Of a DNA stretch of 64,000 nucleotides, positions 1 to 7,105 are shown in pieces (within the stretch, counting starts at the first letter, position 1; every line of letters starts with the position of its first letter). Origin of the DNA: Blastocystis hominis (Eukaryota > Sar > Bigyra > Opalinata > Blastocystidae); NCBI RefSeq assembly GCF_000151665.1, contig NW_013171826.1, positions 64,501 through 128,500 of the forward strand. The letters are read 5' to 3'. The notes under the pieces are model-generated. The model saw nothing but the letters and a program-made list of their open reading frames with translations. It searched no databases and was not told where the DNA came from. Both the position numbers and the translations under genes were made by a program.

Positions 1-20
1 CCATTACGAGGAGCCAGAAT

Positions 21-103
21 GGGACGACTTTGTCGTCCCGGCGGAACTTCGTGGGAAGCCGAAGGCTTCCCGGGGCGACAAAGTCGTCCCACTTTGTTCC
101 GCC
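21..103. repeat. Cluster of GC-rich hairpins (double-hairpin type)
   Basis: Three perfect short palindromes stand at 21-39, 53-71 and 73-90, each of the form GGGA...TCCC with a 3-5 base loop. They are bracketed by an outer complementary pair (GGCGGAAC near 40-46 and GTTCCGCC near 96-103). The same place in copy B2 (37850-37872) has none of this, so it is an insertion within the 3' end of a coding sequence. Confidence 0.75.
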
Positions 104-211
104 ACAGAAACAACGTCGCCTAAATGTTCGAAAACGATCGTGATGCTCTTCACACCACCTAGAAGCATGAGAGGAAGATTCGAATACGTACGAAGGACAG
201 GAGAGTTGTAG

Positions 212-229
212 GGGGAAGCGTTGCTTCCC
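212..229. repeat. Single GC-rich hairpin inside a gene
   Basis: The palindrome GGGAAGC-GTT-GCTTCCC lies in the 187-aa family gene. It adds six codons that are absent from copy B2 at the same site (near 37757-37765) and keeps the reading frame. Confidence 0.7.
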
Positions 230-693
230 ACAATATTCACAACAGCATAACCAGTATGAGACACAAGACTATTCAATGTATCGATGTACGGTCTGTCTAG
301 GATAGGCGTGTTGTCAAACGTGACTAGCACTCGATAACCCTTTTCAACCACCGATTCGATTGACATGCAATCGTTGAACATGTCATCGGGAAGGTACGTT
401 ATGACAGTCGTGGTTATCAGGTACGATCCGGACGGCATAGGCGGCATACCATCACCACCCCATTCGCTATTGAATGATTCGGTAGTTTCTGGTGTGTATT
501 CGAAGACAAATGCTTCATTCGCTCTTCACGATACAAGCCGCACTCCCCCACGAGTATTGAGGAACACCATCCACTGTCTCTCGAATTAGCACATGATGAC
601 CGTCCTTCTCTGGCATGTTGATGAGCATGTTGTCGAGCTTCTTGAACGTGTAGTTGTTTCCATTGCTGCTGAAAATGTACGACATTTACTTTT

Positions 694-1251
694 TTACTTT
701 GGATGATTTCGTTGATATGCACGAACGTACACACCCTTCAGACACGCACCATCATCGATGAACAAATCGGACAACTCGGGAGGCACTTCATCATCCACCA
801 CCTTGAAGACCACGCGAACATAGTAGTTGGAGAAGAAGTAAACAGCACGATTCTCGGTCGTTACACCGATTATGTGAGTGGGTAGTGAATTGGGGGCACT
901 ACGTGCCCCGGGAGCAACTTCGTTGCTCCCTGCATCGCCTCTCCAAAACACGTTCAGAGGCACACCGAGCAGACCATTGGATTTCAATTGAGGTAATAGA
1001 TACTCCCATTCATCCTCGGTAAACAAAGGTGGGCGAGTTTCGTCCAACGTCATCTCCATGCAATCATAGTCGTGCAAGATCAAACCACAGTTCACATTTG
1101 CTTGCGGAGTGCAAACACTGAAGCCGAATAGACGCTCGGAATTGATCGGATACTTGGTGTGAATGATGATGTCGGCGAGTTCGATATTCTCGTCCTCACA
1201 AGTGCGTACCAGGGAAGACCATGTGTTGTTTTCTGTTTTCTTGTACTTCAT
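694..1251 (-). CDS. Polinton 170-aa family protein (copy B1)
   Basis: Homologue of the B2 gene at 36789-37301, with near-identical residues at both ends. I take the start at 1249-1251 because it aligns with the B2 start; the upstream ATG at 1299 adds residues not shared with B2. The middle of the protein differs: a double hairpin (892-930) replaces a short stretch of the B2 protein and lengthens this copy to about 185 aa without breaking the frame. No domain was recognised. It is transcribed away from the polymerase and is followed by the 187-aa family gene in the same direction, as in B2. Confidence 0.75.
   Translation of the reverse strand: MKYKKTENNTWSSLVRTCEDENIELADIIIHTKYPINSERLFGFSVCTPQANVNCGLILHDYDCMEMTLDETRPPLFTEDEWEYLLPQLKSNGLLGVPLNVFWRGDAGSNEVAPGARSAPNSLPTHIIGVTTENRAVYFFSNYYVRVVFKVVDDEVPPELSDLFIDDGACLKGVYVRAYQRNHPK
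892..930. repeat. Double-hairpin palindrome
   Basis: Two palindromes are fused at a CCCCGGG core: GGGGCACTACGTGCCCC, then GGGAGCAACTTCGTTGCTCCC sharing the central G run. They lie inside the 170-aa family gene and are absent from the same gene in copy B2. Confidence 0.8.
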
Positions 1252-1319
1252 TTTTATCATGATCTTAACTAGGGTTAAAAGAGAAAATATAAATATCATA
1301 AATACTACTAAATATATAA

Positions 1320-1748
1320 ATGAATAGACCTACTCACACTTTGAATCCCAATACTGGCCGAGAAATCCAAATCAACGGAGTTCGCTTCTGGAACCTTCTC
1401 AAACGTGGATTCAAGTACGACGAGAAATTGAATCGCTTGTACGACAAACCATTACCACCGGATACGACGAAGTACGTTCCCAAGTCGAGAATGCTTTCTC
1501 CCAGCAATCGCTCCATGATTATTGGTGGCACAGCATACTACGAGTTACTCCATGACAACTACAGACGCGTAAAAGGACAATGGGTGAAAATGAGCAAAGA
1601 AGAAGCCGAGGCGTACGATAACGACCCAGACATTAGCCTTGCATTCGCTGACCCCAATTCTAGTGATTCTGATTCATCGGAATCCGAGTTCTACGACATC
1701 GATGAATTCGAGTACGATGCGGATGGTCATGCCATTTTCCCATTCTAG
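1320..1748 (+). CDS. Small acidic protein with NPxTGR adaptor-like motif (copy B1)
   Basis: This 142-aa protein is almost identical to the B2 gene at 36300-36728. The N-terminus (residues 8-20) contains NPNTGREIQINGVRF. This fits the NPxTGRxIxIxG core of the short adaptor motif common in proteins of large DNA viruses (2-cysteine adaptor type), here without the cysteines. The C-terminal 30 residues are very acidic and Ser-rich (SSDSDSSESE followed by Asp/Glu). It lies directly upstream of the polymerase gene on the same strand, and the polymerase carries the same N-terminal motif. Its start lies in a TATAAATG context. The function is unknown; a role alongside the polymerase is inference from position and the shared motif. 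Confidence 0.8.
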   Translation: MNRPTHTLNPNTGREIQINGVRFWNLLKRGFKYDEKLNRLYDKPLPPDTTKYVPKSRMLSPSNRSMIIGGTAYYELLHDNYRRVKGQWVKMSKEEAEAYDNDPDISLAFADPNSSDSDSSESEFYDIDEFEYDADGHAIFPF

Positions 1749-1790
1749 GGATGCCTTCGGTAGCTCAAGGAGGAAGCCAAGCTCCTAACT
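1749..1790. repeat. Decayed hairpin between gene 142-aa and polymerase
   Basis: GGGATGCCTTCGG begins the same hairpin seen intact in B2 (36281-36300, reverse orientation), but its second arm is lost. A different GGAG...CTCC palindrome follows. The B1/B2 difference shows that this intergenic site is being remodelled. Confidence 0.5.
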
Positions 1791-1846
1791 ATTTCACTTT
1801 GGTCACACGTGTATCACCACTTAAAGATTTTGTGACCCTTATATAA

Positions 1847-4800
1847 ATGAGTTCACAACGCGTAGGATATACTATCAACCCTGAGACTGGAAAACAAATC
1901 AAAATCGGTGGACCGACCTGGAAACGATTGGCCGCCAAGTACTACATGATCGGCGATACGTTCACCGATCAGACCATGCCTGACACGAGAGCCTATCTCT
2001 CGAGAAAGGTGTTTGGATTAAATATACCCGATGAATATATCGCCTTTTTCGCACCCTCAAAACGTGGGTTGCGTAAACGTGAAGTTGAGAAACACTATGA
2101 TGACAGTGATAGTTTCCCTGAGCCTCCGAAACGTCCGTCACGCAAACGAGTGCGTGATCCTGCTGGAAAGCGCAAGTATCTCGTCGTGGGAAGCAAAGCA
2201 TGGAACGAGCGCTACCTCGAGTACGAGTGGGATGGGCACAAGTTCGGTGAGAAGCGACAACGTCACTTACCCGGTTACCTGAACACCGTGGAGAAGAGAC
2301 GTGAAATGAGACGCAATAAGGCATATGAACGATTCGATCGCAAGGTATCACAGGGACGATTGAGTGATGTGATCGACTCGTCACTCGGGTATGCACTCAC
2401 GTATTATCACACCGTACAAGGAGACATGTACAAGGAGTGGGTGAAGGAGAAGCGCACCAAGAAGGACTTCCGTCTCAACAACGATTTTGACAACAGACTG
2501 TGGGTTCGACTACCGGGTGAGAAGAGCGATGAGGAAGTGGAACCGATCAATCTCATATTCGATGAGACAGACGAGTTCAATGAAGTCTTGAAAAAGTTCA
2601 TCATCAATGGTATGCGTGAATACAATCAATGTTTCATCACCATCATGGCATACAACCTCATGTGGACACATGATGGAGACTCCAAGATCCTCAACCTCAC
2701 CGATGATCGATTGGGACACCTTCGCATCGTTCGCCGAGATCGCATCGATGATTGGATCGAGGAGTATCGGAAGTGGTACAAAAATGCTGTGGAAGAACAA
2801 AAGACAGAGGGCAGTGGCTTCGCGTACGCTGGGTGGATCGGATTCCATATCGAGATGTTCCCACTACGGACATTCGTTGGCTACAAGCAGCACACACCGT
2901 ACGTCATCGGACGCACAGCGCTCAACCCGGATTTCGATGACAACCGATGCCTGCAACGGTGCCTCATTCTGGCCAGTGAAGGCGGGCATAAGATCGTCGC
3001 GAATTGTAAGATTGGCGATGCAACCGTGTACAACAAGTGGTGGAAACAACCCGACAAGTACAAGGTGTTCGGAGTGACCATTCACGAGGTGGAGGAGGCG
3101 ATGGGCATTCGTGACAATACACCCTTCGACGCGAGTGAAGAGAAATTCGCCGCATTGGAGGCATTGTTGAAAGTGTCGCTCAATGTCTTCGAGGTCACAC
3201 TCTTACCTGGGTACATCGATAAGTCGAAGGAACAATTCGATTTATTCACATGCGATGTCGTGTACAAAGGTAAGGGAACGAAGCTTCCTCTCTCCCTCTG
3301 CATCTTGAACGATCTGAATCTACCTGAGGGAACGCCCAAACACTTCTTGTACATCAAGGATGTGAATGATTTCAAGCATCGTATGACACGACGAAGTGAT
3401 GCGAAGAATAAAAACCTTTCGAGAAACGCGAAGTGCAGATTCTGTAACGACTTCTTCGGATCTCGCAAAGCCGTTCATGATCACGAAGTACAGGTACATC
3501 GAGAACTCGTTGATGAAAGCGAGCAGTACGACTTGTCAACCAATGAGACTCGGTTGCGATTCACCAACCAGCGATATGAAATGCCAGCACCGGTTGTCGT
3601 GTACGCTGACTTCGAGTCAGCCATTGATGACAAGAACAGACACAAGCCAATCATGTTATCCTGTCTAGCCGTGTCTCGTATCCCTGCCATCCAGACTCAA
3701 CTGAGAGTCTTCCATGCACCACACGAGAGCGAAGAGGATCTTCGTCCGTTCATGGATTATCTCACACAATTGCAGAGCAGAGTGAAAGACTATCTCTTCG
3801 ATGAATTACCACTCGAGAACTCTCCGAGCATTGAGAGGGACTTTCGTTCAACAACCGTGTGTCCCTTCTGTCACAAGAAACTGGAGAACGACAAGGTGAG
3901 ACATCACGCACATGTGACAGGTGAATACACAACAGGAAAGGGAGGGATATGCAGCTTCGAAGCCGGGCAGTACATTTGCACCTGTTGCACCAAATGTAAC
4001 CTCCAACTGTCCTTCAACAAGAAGAACTATCGTCTACCCGTATACTTCCACAATGGGTCACACTACGACTTCACGTTCATCATGAAACTCATCGCAGCTC
4101 ATTCAACCACTAGTGACTCCTTGGAAGTCATTCCAACCACTGAAGACAAGGAGATGCAGATTGAGTACAATGGCATACAATTCAAGGACTCGTTGAAACT
4201 CATCAGCAGTCCACTGCGTTCCATTGTGGCACAGACACTCGGAGGGAACCTCGATTTGTATGTGCACACCAAACAACAACTACGCAAATACTGTGAATCA
4301 CGAGGTAAGCAATGGAAGGACGAGTACATCGATCTGTTGACACGGAAAGAACCCATGTTCTACAGTCTCATCAAATCGTACGAGTCATTGAACAATACCA
4401 CCATTCCTTCTCGCAAACAATGCATTGATGATATGAAGGGAGAAATGATGCCCCAAGACGAATATGATCACATGGTGAAGTTGTGGAAGACCTTCAACAT
4501 CAAGACATGGGGTGAATACTACGAATTGTACAATGTACTCGATGTGACTCTCATGGCTGATGCATTCGAGCATTTCCGCGTTACCACACTGAAGGCATTC
4601 GGTGTTGATCCAATGCATTACATCACAGCACCACAAATGGCCTATTCGCTCTTCTTAAAGGTCACCATGGAGGGCGATCATAATGAGAATAGCCTCATGA
4701 CCCTCGCAAGGAAATGGGCTCAGTACATCATGCGCATCAACGCGAATGAGGGACTTGAGGAGAAACAACTCGTAAAAGTGTTCTTGAATCGCATGGGTGA

Positions 4801-6358
4801 ATTCTATGAGAGCAAGGGAATTCGATTGATGGAGACAAATGAGATCGATGACTTCATGCGTCTACTCAAGAATCTGCGAGGAGGCATCACTCAGATCGTG
4901 AAACGACATGCCAAAGTCAACCTTGACAGCACTGACAACAACGGAGAGCAATCATCCATCTACTACCTGGACGCCAACAACCTGTATGGTGGAGCCATGC
5001 ATCGAATGATGCCTTACGAATTGGTGGGTGTACCCGAACGACGAGAAGTAATGGAAAGGATCAACCGTGATCCGAATGGGTGGGTACAATCACTCAAGAC
5101 ATTCGGCAAGTACGGGTTCTTCATCGAATGCGATATCGAGGCACCAGTGGAACTCCATGATAAATTCAATGACTTGCCATTCTTCCCCGTACAGAAGGCG
5201 GGTATGTATTCTGATGGAATCAAGAAGTACGCAGCGAAGAACGATATTGTGGACAAGGTGAAAGAGGTGAATACACCGAAACTCATTTGTGATCTTGTAC
5301 CTCGACGCAAATATCTCGTGCATTACTCTCTGTTGCAACTGGGCATTCAACAGGGATATCGCGTCACGCACATCCACCGCCTCATTCGATTCAAACAAGC
5401 ACCCTTCATCTTCGAATACGTCAATATGCTCAGTGAAAAACGAGCCAATTCCAAGACCACCGTAGAAAAGAACCTCTACAAGCTGTTGGCAAACTCGACC
5501 TATGGCAAATTCGTGGAGACTGGACTGAAACGAATGAAAGTGAAGTTCGCTAGCACATGGAATGAACGCGAGGCTATCATTCAGAAGCACGGATACGACA
5601 TGATTGCTGGAACAACCATGTATTCCGAGAATCTGATCGGCATCAAGTTGAATACACCGGTGCGCAAGGTGGAGAAGCCATTCTTCATCGGGTTCGCTAT
5701 CCTCGACATGTCGAAGCACATTATCTACGACTTCTATTACAATGTGCTCAAGACGACATTCAACAGTGTAGAGTTATTGGGACAGGACACGGACTCACTC
5801 ATCGTGCAGTTGAACGACCGTGGTAACATCGTCCACAAAATGTGCGATATGTACAAGTCGTTTGACTTTTCTGAGTTGGATAACACTAGCTACTTCTATG
5901 GAGAACTCGTGAAGTATTACGAGCATGAAGTGGACAAGAGCAAGTTCCCTTCATTGGAATCATTCCTCAACTTCAACAAGAAGTTGCCTGGTCCGATCTT
6001 CAAGGACGAACACAACGGGCATCGCATCACGGAGTTCGTGGGACTGAGACCGAAGATGTACTGCTTGGTTGATGAGAAGCATGTGATACACAACGCAGCG
6101 AAGGGAGTACCTCGCAACGTCGTGATTGACGGTGAGAGGATGAGCGTGAAGAACATCGATTTGTACAAGCGTGTCCTCGAGGCCGAGAAGAAGGAAGATG
6201 CAGTGATCGAAGGCAGCTTCAAGCGCATCAACAACCAGGCCTTCAATATCAGCACGAAGGAGCAGACCAAGACCCTTATGACGTGCACGGATAACAAGAG
6301 ATGGATCTTGGACGACAATGTGCACACACTTGCATTCGGGCATTATAGACTGAAGTAA
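1847..6358 (+). CDS. Protein-primed DNA polymerase B (Polinton pPolB), copy B1
   Basis: This 1503-aa family-B polymerase would replicate the element by protein priming. The exonuclease domain shows Exo I YADFES (about residue 586), Exo II HNGSHYDFTF (about 734) and Exo III YNVLDVTLMAD (about 894). The polymerase domain shows motif A DANNLYGG (about 1040), motif B KLLANSTYGKF (about 1210) and motif C GQDTDS (about 1311). A C2H2-type finger (CRFC...H...H, about 529-550) and a CPFC...HHAHVTG...CTKCNLQL cluster (about 671-720) resembling an HNH/endonuclease VII fold precede and interrupt the exonuclease region, as in other Polinton polymerases. The N-terminus carries an NPETGKQIKIGG motif shared with the upstream 142-aa gene. 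The ORF is intact. Compared with B2 it has an extra 30-residue linker near residue 55-85. The start is in a TATAAATG context. Confidence 0.95.
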   Translation: MSSQRVGYTINPETGKQIKIGGPTWKRLAAKYYMIGDTFTDQTMPDTRAYLSRKVFGLNIPDEYIAFFAPSKRGLRKREVEKHYDDSDSFPEPPKRPSRKRVRDPAGKRKYLVVGSKAWNERYLEYEWDGHKFGEKRQRHLPGYLNTVEKRREMRRNKAYERFDRKVSQGRLSDVIDSSLGYALTYYHTVQGDMYKEWVKEKRTKKDFRLNNDFDNRLWVRLPGEKSDEEVEPINLIFDETDEFNEVLKKFIINGMREYNQCFITIMAYNLMWTHDGDSKILNLTDDRLGHLRIVRRDRIDDWIEEYRKWYKNAVEEQKTEGSGFAYAGWIGFHIEMFPLRTFVGYKQHTPYVIGRTALNPDFDDNRCLQRCLILASEGGHKIVANCKIGDATVYNKWWKQPDKYKVFGVTIHEVEEAMGIRDNTPFDASEEKFAALEALLKVSLNVFEVTLLPGYIDKSKEQFDLFTCDVVYKGKGTKLPLSLCILNDLNLPEGTPKHFLYIKDVNDFKHRMTRRSDAKNKNLSRNAKCRFCNDFFGSRKAVHDHEVQVHRELVDESEQYDLSTNETRLRFTNQRYEMPAPVVVYADFESAIDDKNRHKPIMLSCLAVSRIPAIQTQLRVFHAPHESEEDLRPFMDYLTQLQSRVKDYLFDELPLENSPSIERDFRSTTVCPFCHKKLENDKVRHHAHVTGEYTTGKGGICSFEAGQYICTCCTKCNLQLSFNKKNYRLPVYFHNGSHYDFTFIMKLIAAHSTTSDSLEVIPTTEDKEMQIEYNGIQFKDSLKLISSPLRSIVAQTLGGNLDLYVHTKQQLRKYCESRGKQWKDEYIDLLTRKEPMFYSLIKSYESLNNTTIPSRKQCIDDMKGEMMPQDEYDHMVKLWKTFNIKTWGEYYELYNVLDVTLMADAFEHFRVTTLKAFGVDPMHYITAPQMAYSLFLKVTMEGDHNENSLMTLARKWAQYIMRINANEGLEEKQLVKVFLNRMGEFYESKGIRLMETNEIDDFMRLLKNLRGGITQIVKRHAKVNLDSTDNNGEQSSIYYLDANNLYGGAMHRMMPYELVGVPERREVMERINRDPNGWVQSLKTFGKYGFFIECDIEAPVELHDKFNDLPFFPVQKAGMYSDGIKKYAAKNDIVDKVKEVNTPKLICDLVPRRKYLVHYSLLQLGIQQGYRVTHIHRLIRFKQAPFIFEYVNMLSEKRANSKTTVEKNLYKLLANSTYGKFVETGLKRMKVKFASTWNEREAIIQKHGYDMIAGTTMYSENLIGIKLNTPVRKVEKPFFIGFAILDMSKHIIYDFYYNVLKTTFNSVELLGQDTDSLIVQLNDRGNIVHKMCDMYKSFDFSELDNTSYFYGELVKYYEHEVDKSKFPSLESFLNFNKKLPGPIFKDEHNGHRITEFVGLRPKMYCLVDEKHVIHNAAKGVPRNVVIDGERMSVKNIDLYKRVLEAEKKEDAVIEGSFKRINNQAFNISTKEQTKTLMTCTDNKRWILDDNVHTLAFGHYRLK

Positions 6359-6380
6359 AGGAAGCAATCTTTCACTTTGG

Positions 6381-6658
6381 ACATCCATGCATACCATGGC
6401 CTACAATGGAAGTCAGGTTAACATTGCAGGAATTGGCCGAAATTGGCGGTCATGGGTTTCCGCGCGTTTCTTGTTATGGACAATAAGGTAGCCAGGCAGG
6501 TAATGGCAGGAAATGGCCGAAAATGGGTTGCCGCGTGTTTCCCGTCATGGCCATCGAGGTGGTCCTGTAGACAATGGTCAAAATGGTCGAAAATGGGTTG
6601 CCGCGGTTATTTGGTAGAAAATGGATTTCCGCGTGTTTCCCGTCTTTTCCCTACTACT
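6381..6658. repeat. Terminal inverted repeat of Polinton B1 (278 bp)
   Basis: Homologous to the 429-bp repeats of B2 from ACATCCATGCATACC to the terminal CCCTACTACT. It is built of imperfect tandem units with the phrases TTTCCGCGTGTTTCCCGTCA and GGTCGAAAATGG. It lacks the double hairpin present in both B2 repeats and has one unit fewer. Confidence 0.85.
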
Positions 6659-6776
6659 TCTTGTACACAAGGTCACGAGGCATGATCACCGTGTTGAACG
6701 TTTCATGGTATCGTTCGTTGTTCTTCGGAATTACTGTATTGTGGTTAATCACACTCACCGGTAGTGCACGATTCAT
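6659..6776 (-). pseudogene. Structural gene (232-aa family) cut by insertion of Polinton B1
   Basis: Only the first 39 codons remain, from the ATG at 6774-6776. They match the N-terminus of the B2 gene at 49597-50295 up to the codons for DLVYK, where the terminal repeat of B1 begins. The junction is abrupt and lies exactly at the B1 terminus, so the disruption is due to that insertion. Confidence 0.85.
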
Positions 6777-7105
6777 TTACTTTGGAGAACATGAAAGTGA
6801 ATGCACACTGTAATCGGCATTGGTAAGGCAATCGTTGCACCAGTCTTATCGGTCAACGAGAATGACCATTTGCGACTTTTGGGTACCACGACGTTCATGT
6901 GTGCATTTTCCGTGTACTCCTCGTTCAGTACAATCAACGGAGACTGTCGTCGTTCTTGCATGTTGTTCACTCGATCAAGGACAAGGCAGGTGCCAGGCGA
7001 TTCTCCTTTCATAGACACTCTGTCGATCACCATGTCGCTTTTGATGAGATTGTTACTCGTGAATTCATGTTCGTACGTTCGAGCAATGTTGAACACTAGA
7101 TTCAT
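6773..7105 (-). CDS. Polinton 110-aa structural-cluster protein (element A)
   Basis: This 110-aa protein is nearly identical to the B2 gene at 50292-50624. No domain was recognised; it is basic and beta-rich in appearance. Its ATG (7103-7105) overlaps the TGA of the upstream 1021-aa gene as ATGA, and its own TGA overlaps the next ATG in the same way. The same two overlaps occur in B2. The start lies in a TAAATG box. Position between two large putative virion genes suggests a virion component or assembly factor. Confidence 0.75.
   Translation of the reverse strand: MNLVFNIARTYEHEFTSNNLIKSDMVIDRVSMKGESPGTCLVLDRVNNMQERRQSPLIVLNEEYTENAHMNVVVPKSRKWSFSLTDKTGATIALPMPITVCIHFHVLQSK

Larger units (their letters stand above)
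4..685 (-). pseudogene. Polinton 187-aa family protein, frameshifted in copy B1
   Basis: This corresponds to the 187-aa gene at 37309-37872 and is collinear with it from a start codon at 683-685. Around position 523-525 one extra base relative to copy B2 shifts the frame, so the N-terminal third and the C-terminal two thirds lie in different frames. The copy also carries palindromic insertions: one short hairpin at about 212-229 that keeps the frame, and a cluster near the stop at 21-103 that replaces the last few residues of the B2 protein with a Ser/Gly-rich tail. No known domain was recognised. The gene probably is not expressed intact from this copy unless the extra base is a sequencing error. 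Confidence 0.7.
1..6658. mobile_element. Polinton copy B1, polymerase-end portion (truncated by window start)
   Basis: This is the polymerase-proximal end of a Polinton/Maverick element closely related to the complete copy at 31301-54171, in the opposite orientation. Gene order matches that copy exactly: 187-aa family gene, 170-aa family gene, 142-aa gene, polymerase, terminal repeat. The element ends at 6658 with CCCTACTACT, the complement of the AGTAGTAGGG start of copy B2. The next base re-enters a structural gene of another Polinton, so B1 sits inside element A. The 6-bp duplication would be TCTTGT (6659-6664); its partner lies left of the window. Confidence 0.9.

Noticed and set aside
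5090-5719. Minus-strand 209-codon frame inside the polymerase gene
   Set aside because: It is a shadow of the polymerase codon pattern; the equivalent frame in B2 is broken up.
6443-6813. Short ORFs in the B1 terminal repeat (also 31266-31646 and 53768-54197)
   Set aside because: They arise from the tandem AAAATGG/CCGCGTGTTT units of the repeats, change with unit number and cross element boundaries.
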